DNA of 42,391 bases. Origin: Chloroflexota bacterium (GTDB lineage Bacteria > Chloroflexota > UBA6077 > FW602-bin22 > JACPRP01). Both the position numbers and the translations under genes were made by a program. A model generated the notes under the pieces. The model saw only the letters and a program-made list of their open reading frames with translations, made no database searches and was not told the origin of the DNA. The stretch spans positions 1 to 42,391 of the forward strand of contig JACPRP010000050.1 of NCBI GenBank assembly GCA_016189905.1. Direction: 5' to 3'. Shown one piece after another: positions 40,942 to 42,391 of this stretch (within the stretch, counting starts at the first letter, position 1; every line of letters starts with the position of its first letter).

Positions 40942-42069
40942 GTGAAGCCGCTCGATGGAGTTAGGGTAATCGATCTTACGCGGGTCCTGGCTGGCCCATA
41001 TTGCTCCTTGATCCTCGCCGACCTGGGGGCTGAAGTGATCAAGGTGGAAACCCCGGGACAGGGCGATGATGCGCGAGCTTATGGCCCCTTCATCGGCGGG
41101 AAGAGCGCCTACTTCTTGAGCCTGAATCGCAACAAGAAGAGCGTGGCCCTGGACCTGAAGACACCTCAAGGCAAGGTAGCCTTGTCCCGGCTGCTGGCCG
41201 AGGCGGACATTTTAATCGAGAACTATCGTCCAGGCACCCTGAATAAGCTGGGCTTCCCCTGGACGCGCTTGCAGGAGATCAACCCCGGCCTGATCTGCTG
41301 TCATATCTCGGGGTTCGGGCAGACCGGCCCTTATCGAGACCGTCCCGCCTATGATATCATCGCGCAGGCGATGGGCGGCATAATGAGCATCACCGGCCAG
41401 CCCGCTGGCGTGCCAACGCGAGTGGGGGCCTCCGTCGCGGACATAACCGCCGGCCTCTACGCCACCGTCGGCATCCTGGCCGCGCTGCGAGTGAAGGCCG
41501 AAACAGGCCTGGGACAGGAAATCGATATCTCGATGCTCGATTGCCAGGTGGCTATCCTCGAGAACGCCATCGCTCGTTACACCGTGAGCGGCGAATCGCC
41601 CGAGCCGATAGGCAACAGACATCCCTCGATCACGCCTTTTACCTCGGTGAGCGCCCGCGATGGCTACATTATCATCGCCGCCGGCAACGATGTCCTTTGG
41701 CAGAAACTGTGTCGCATGCTTGGCAGTCCAGACCTGGCCGACGACGCACGGTTCAAGACCAACAGCGATCGGACCGAGAACTGGGAGCAGCTCAGGCCGA
41801 TCCTGGACGAGCTTTTCAGCGCCAGATCCGTCGCGGAATGGCTGGAGTTGCTGAGTAAGGAGGGGCTGCCCTGTGGGCCGATCAACAACGTCGCTCAAAT
41901 GGTGGCCGATCCCCAGGTAAAAGCCCGCGAGATGATCTGGGAGATCGACGTCGACGGCGCCTGTCTGGGGGTTAGTGGCAATCCGATAAAGCTCTCGCTA
42001 ACGCCAGCGGATGAAATCTACCTTCCACCCCCAGACCTTGGCGAACACGACGACGAAATCCTGCGTTAA
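40942..42069 (+). CDS. CaiB/BaiF family CoA transferase
   Basis: Family III CoA transferase that moves CoA between acyl-CoA and a free acid through an aspartyl-CoA intermediate. Start LDGVRVIDLTRVLAGPYCS, then LGAEVIKVETPGQGDDAR, NRNKKSVALDLKTPQG, ISGFGQTGPYRDRPAYD and the catalytic Asp167 in RVGASVADITAG. The C-terminal part has the QMVADPQVKAREMI helix. 375 residues is usual; the family includes formyl-CoA, succinyl-CoA:benzylsuccinate and carnitine CoA transferases. GTG at 40942 has GGGGG five bases upstream. It could activate acids for the Hcr-like or UbiD systems, but it is 10 kb from them, so this link is only suggestive. Confidence 0.92.
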   Translation: MKPLDGVRVIDLTRVLAGPYCSLILADLGAEVIKVETPGQGDDARAYGPFIGGKSAYFLSLNRNKKSVALDLKTPQGKVALSRLLAEADILIENYRPGTLNKLGFPWTRLQEINPGLICCHISGFGQTGPYRDRPAYDIIAQAMGGIMSITGQPAGVPTRVGASVADITAGLYATVGILAALRVKAETGLGQEIDISMLDCQVAILENAIARYTVSGESPEPIGNRHPSITPFTSVSARDGYIIIAAGNDVLWQKLCRMLGSPDLADDARFKTNSDRTENWEQLRPILDELFSARSVAEWLELLSKEGLPCGPINNVAQMVADPQVKAREMIWEIDVDGACLGVSGNPIKLSLTPADEIYLPPPDLGEHDDEILR

Positions 42070-42078
42070 TGCCAGGCC

Positions 42079-42391
42079 CTATTTCAGAGGATAATTCGGC
42101 TTCGAAAGCTCCCTCAGCTTTAGAATGAAATCCTGAACGTCCTGGTGGGAGCGATACTTCGACATATCGTAGCGCTCGTAGTGTACTATTTCCTCCAGCT
42201 CACGCCGAAAAGGTGTCTTGACCTCGAATGCTGGAAAGCCAATAGGGACCATATTGTGGATTCTTATGATCGGCGGCACCCCCAGAATCGGTTTCATCCG
42301 CTCATCGGAATCCTCGAGCAGTGTTACCCATTGTGCGCCCAGCCCACAGGCGGCTGCCGCCAGTTGTAGCGCGTAAGTGGCGTTGCTGATG
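42079..42391 (-). CDS. Nitroreductase family protein (partial, C-terminal part)
   Basis: About 104 C-terminal residues are visible; the N-terminus lies past the right edge. The sequence ISNATYALQLAAAACGLGAQ is the dimer/FMN helix of nitroreductase-fold enzymes. VTLLEDSDERMKPILGVPPI and the strand MVPIGFPAFEVKTPFRREL follow, and the C-terminus ends with KLRELSKPNYPLK. It is convergent with the CoA transferase gene, nine bases away. It differs clearly from the nitroreductase at 18911-19474 (ERYDMSKYRSHQDVQDFI extension), so it belongs to another subgroup. No missing residue can be judged without the N-terminal half. Confidence 0.85.
   Translation of the reverse strand, partial: ISNATYALQLAAAACGLGAQWVTLLEDSDERMKPILGVPPIIRIHNMVPIGFPAFEVKTPFRRELEEIVHYERYDMSKYRSHQDVQDFILKLRELSKPNYPLK

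Overview
The window looks like chromosomal DNA of a GC-rich, probably anaerobic bacterium, most likely an uncultured member of the Chloroflexota (Dehalococcoidia/Anaerolineae-like). The basis is gene content: a 4-hydroxybenzoyl-CoA-reductase-like molybdoenzyme, a UbiD decarboxylase followed by FAD oxidoreductases and a ferredoxin, a CaiB-type CoA transferase, KaiC-like ATPases, a tlyA-nadK-recN cluster and frequent TTG/GTG starts behind strong Shine-Dalgarno sites. No rRNA or other taxonomic marker is present, so the assignment is an inference. No tRNA, rRNA, transposase, integrase, phage gene or CRISPR array was seen.

Layout. 1-9.2 kb: 5' part of uvrC (cut by the window edge), a DUF4013 membrane protein, a divergent membrane-anchored TPR protein, gyrA with a degenerate GyrA box and a long tail, a NodIJ-type ABC exporter and a membrane-anchored SDH-type serine protease. 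9.7-12.9 kb: an SbcD/YhaO-like nuclease and a Rad50/YhaN-like ATPase that carries transmembrane helices. 13.0-17.0 kb: a three-subunit molybdenum hydroxylase operon on the minus strand; its FAD subunit has the four-cysteine loop of 4-hydroxybenzoyl-CoA reductase. 17.5-21.5 kb: a bactofilin-like repeat protein with a C-terminal membrane anchor, an alpha/beta hydrolase, a nitroreductase and a glycosidase-like lipoprotein. 22.0-25.3 kb: a KaiC-like island in which nearly every gene is damaged. 25.3-30.8 kb: promoter, UbiD decarboxylase, two different flavoproteins and a 2[4Fe-4S] ferredoxin, all collinear. 30.9-42.1 kb: a compact plus-strand housekeeping run: tlyA, nadK, recN, M20 peptidase, ADP-ribose pyrophosphatase, ald, deoC, a second Nudix gene, a metallo-beta-lactamase-fold hydrolase, cca and a CaiB/BaiF CoA transferase. 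The right edge cuts a second nitroreductase on the minus strand.

How it may work together. The Hcr-like enzyme, the UbiD/flavoprotein/ferredoxin module and the CoA transferase fit anaerobic breakdown of aromatic or unsaturated carboxylic acids: CoA activation, reductive ring dehydroxylation, prenyl-FMN-dependent (de)carboxylation and flavin redox steps tied to low-potential ferredoxin. The substrate cannot be read from the sequence.

Non-coding structure. Gene borders carry palindromic repeats with a GTCCTTC...GAAGGAC core, including a perfect 27-bp-arm hairpin at 12938-12995, and a second GGGGCGACC-type family with a perfect 38-bp palindrome at 28793-28830. One repeat cluster supplies the coding 3' end of a Nudix gene. 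Several near-consensus sigma-70 promoters (TTGACA, 17-18 bp, TATAAT-like) are visible and settle several start codons.
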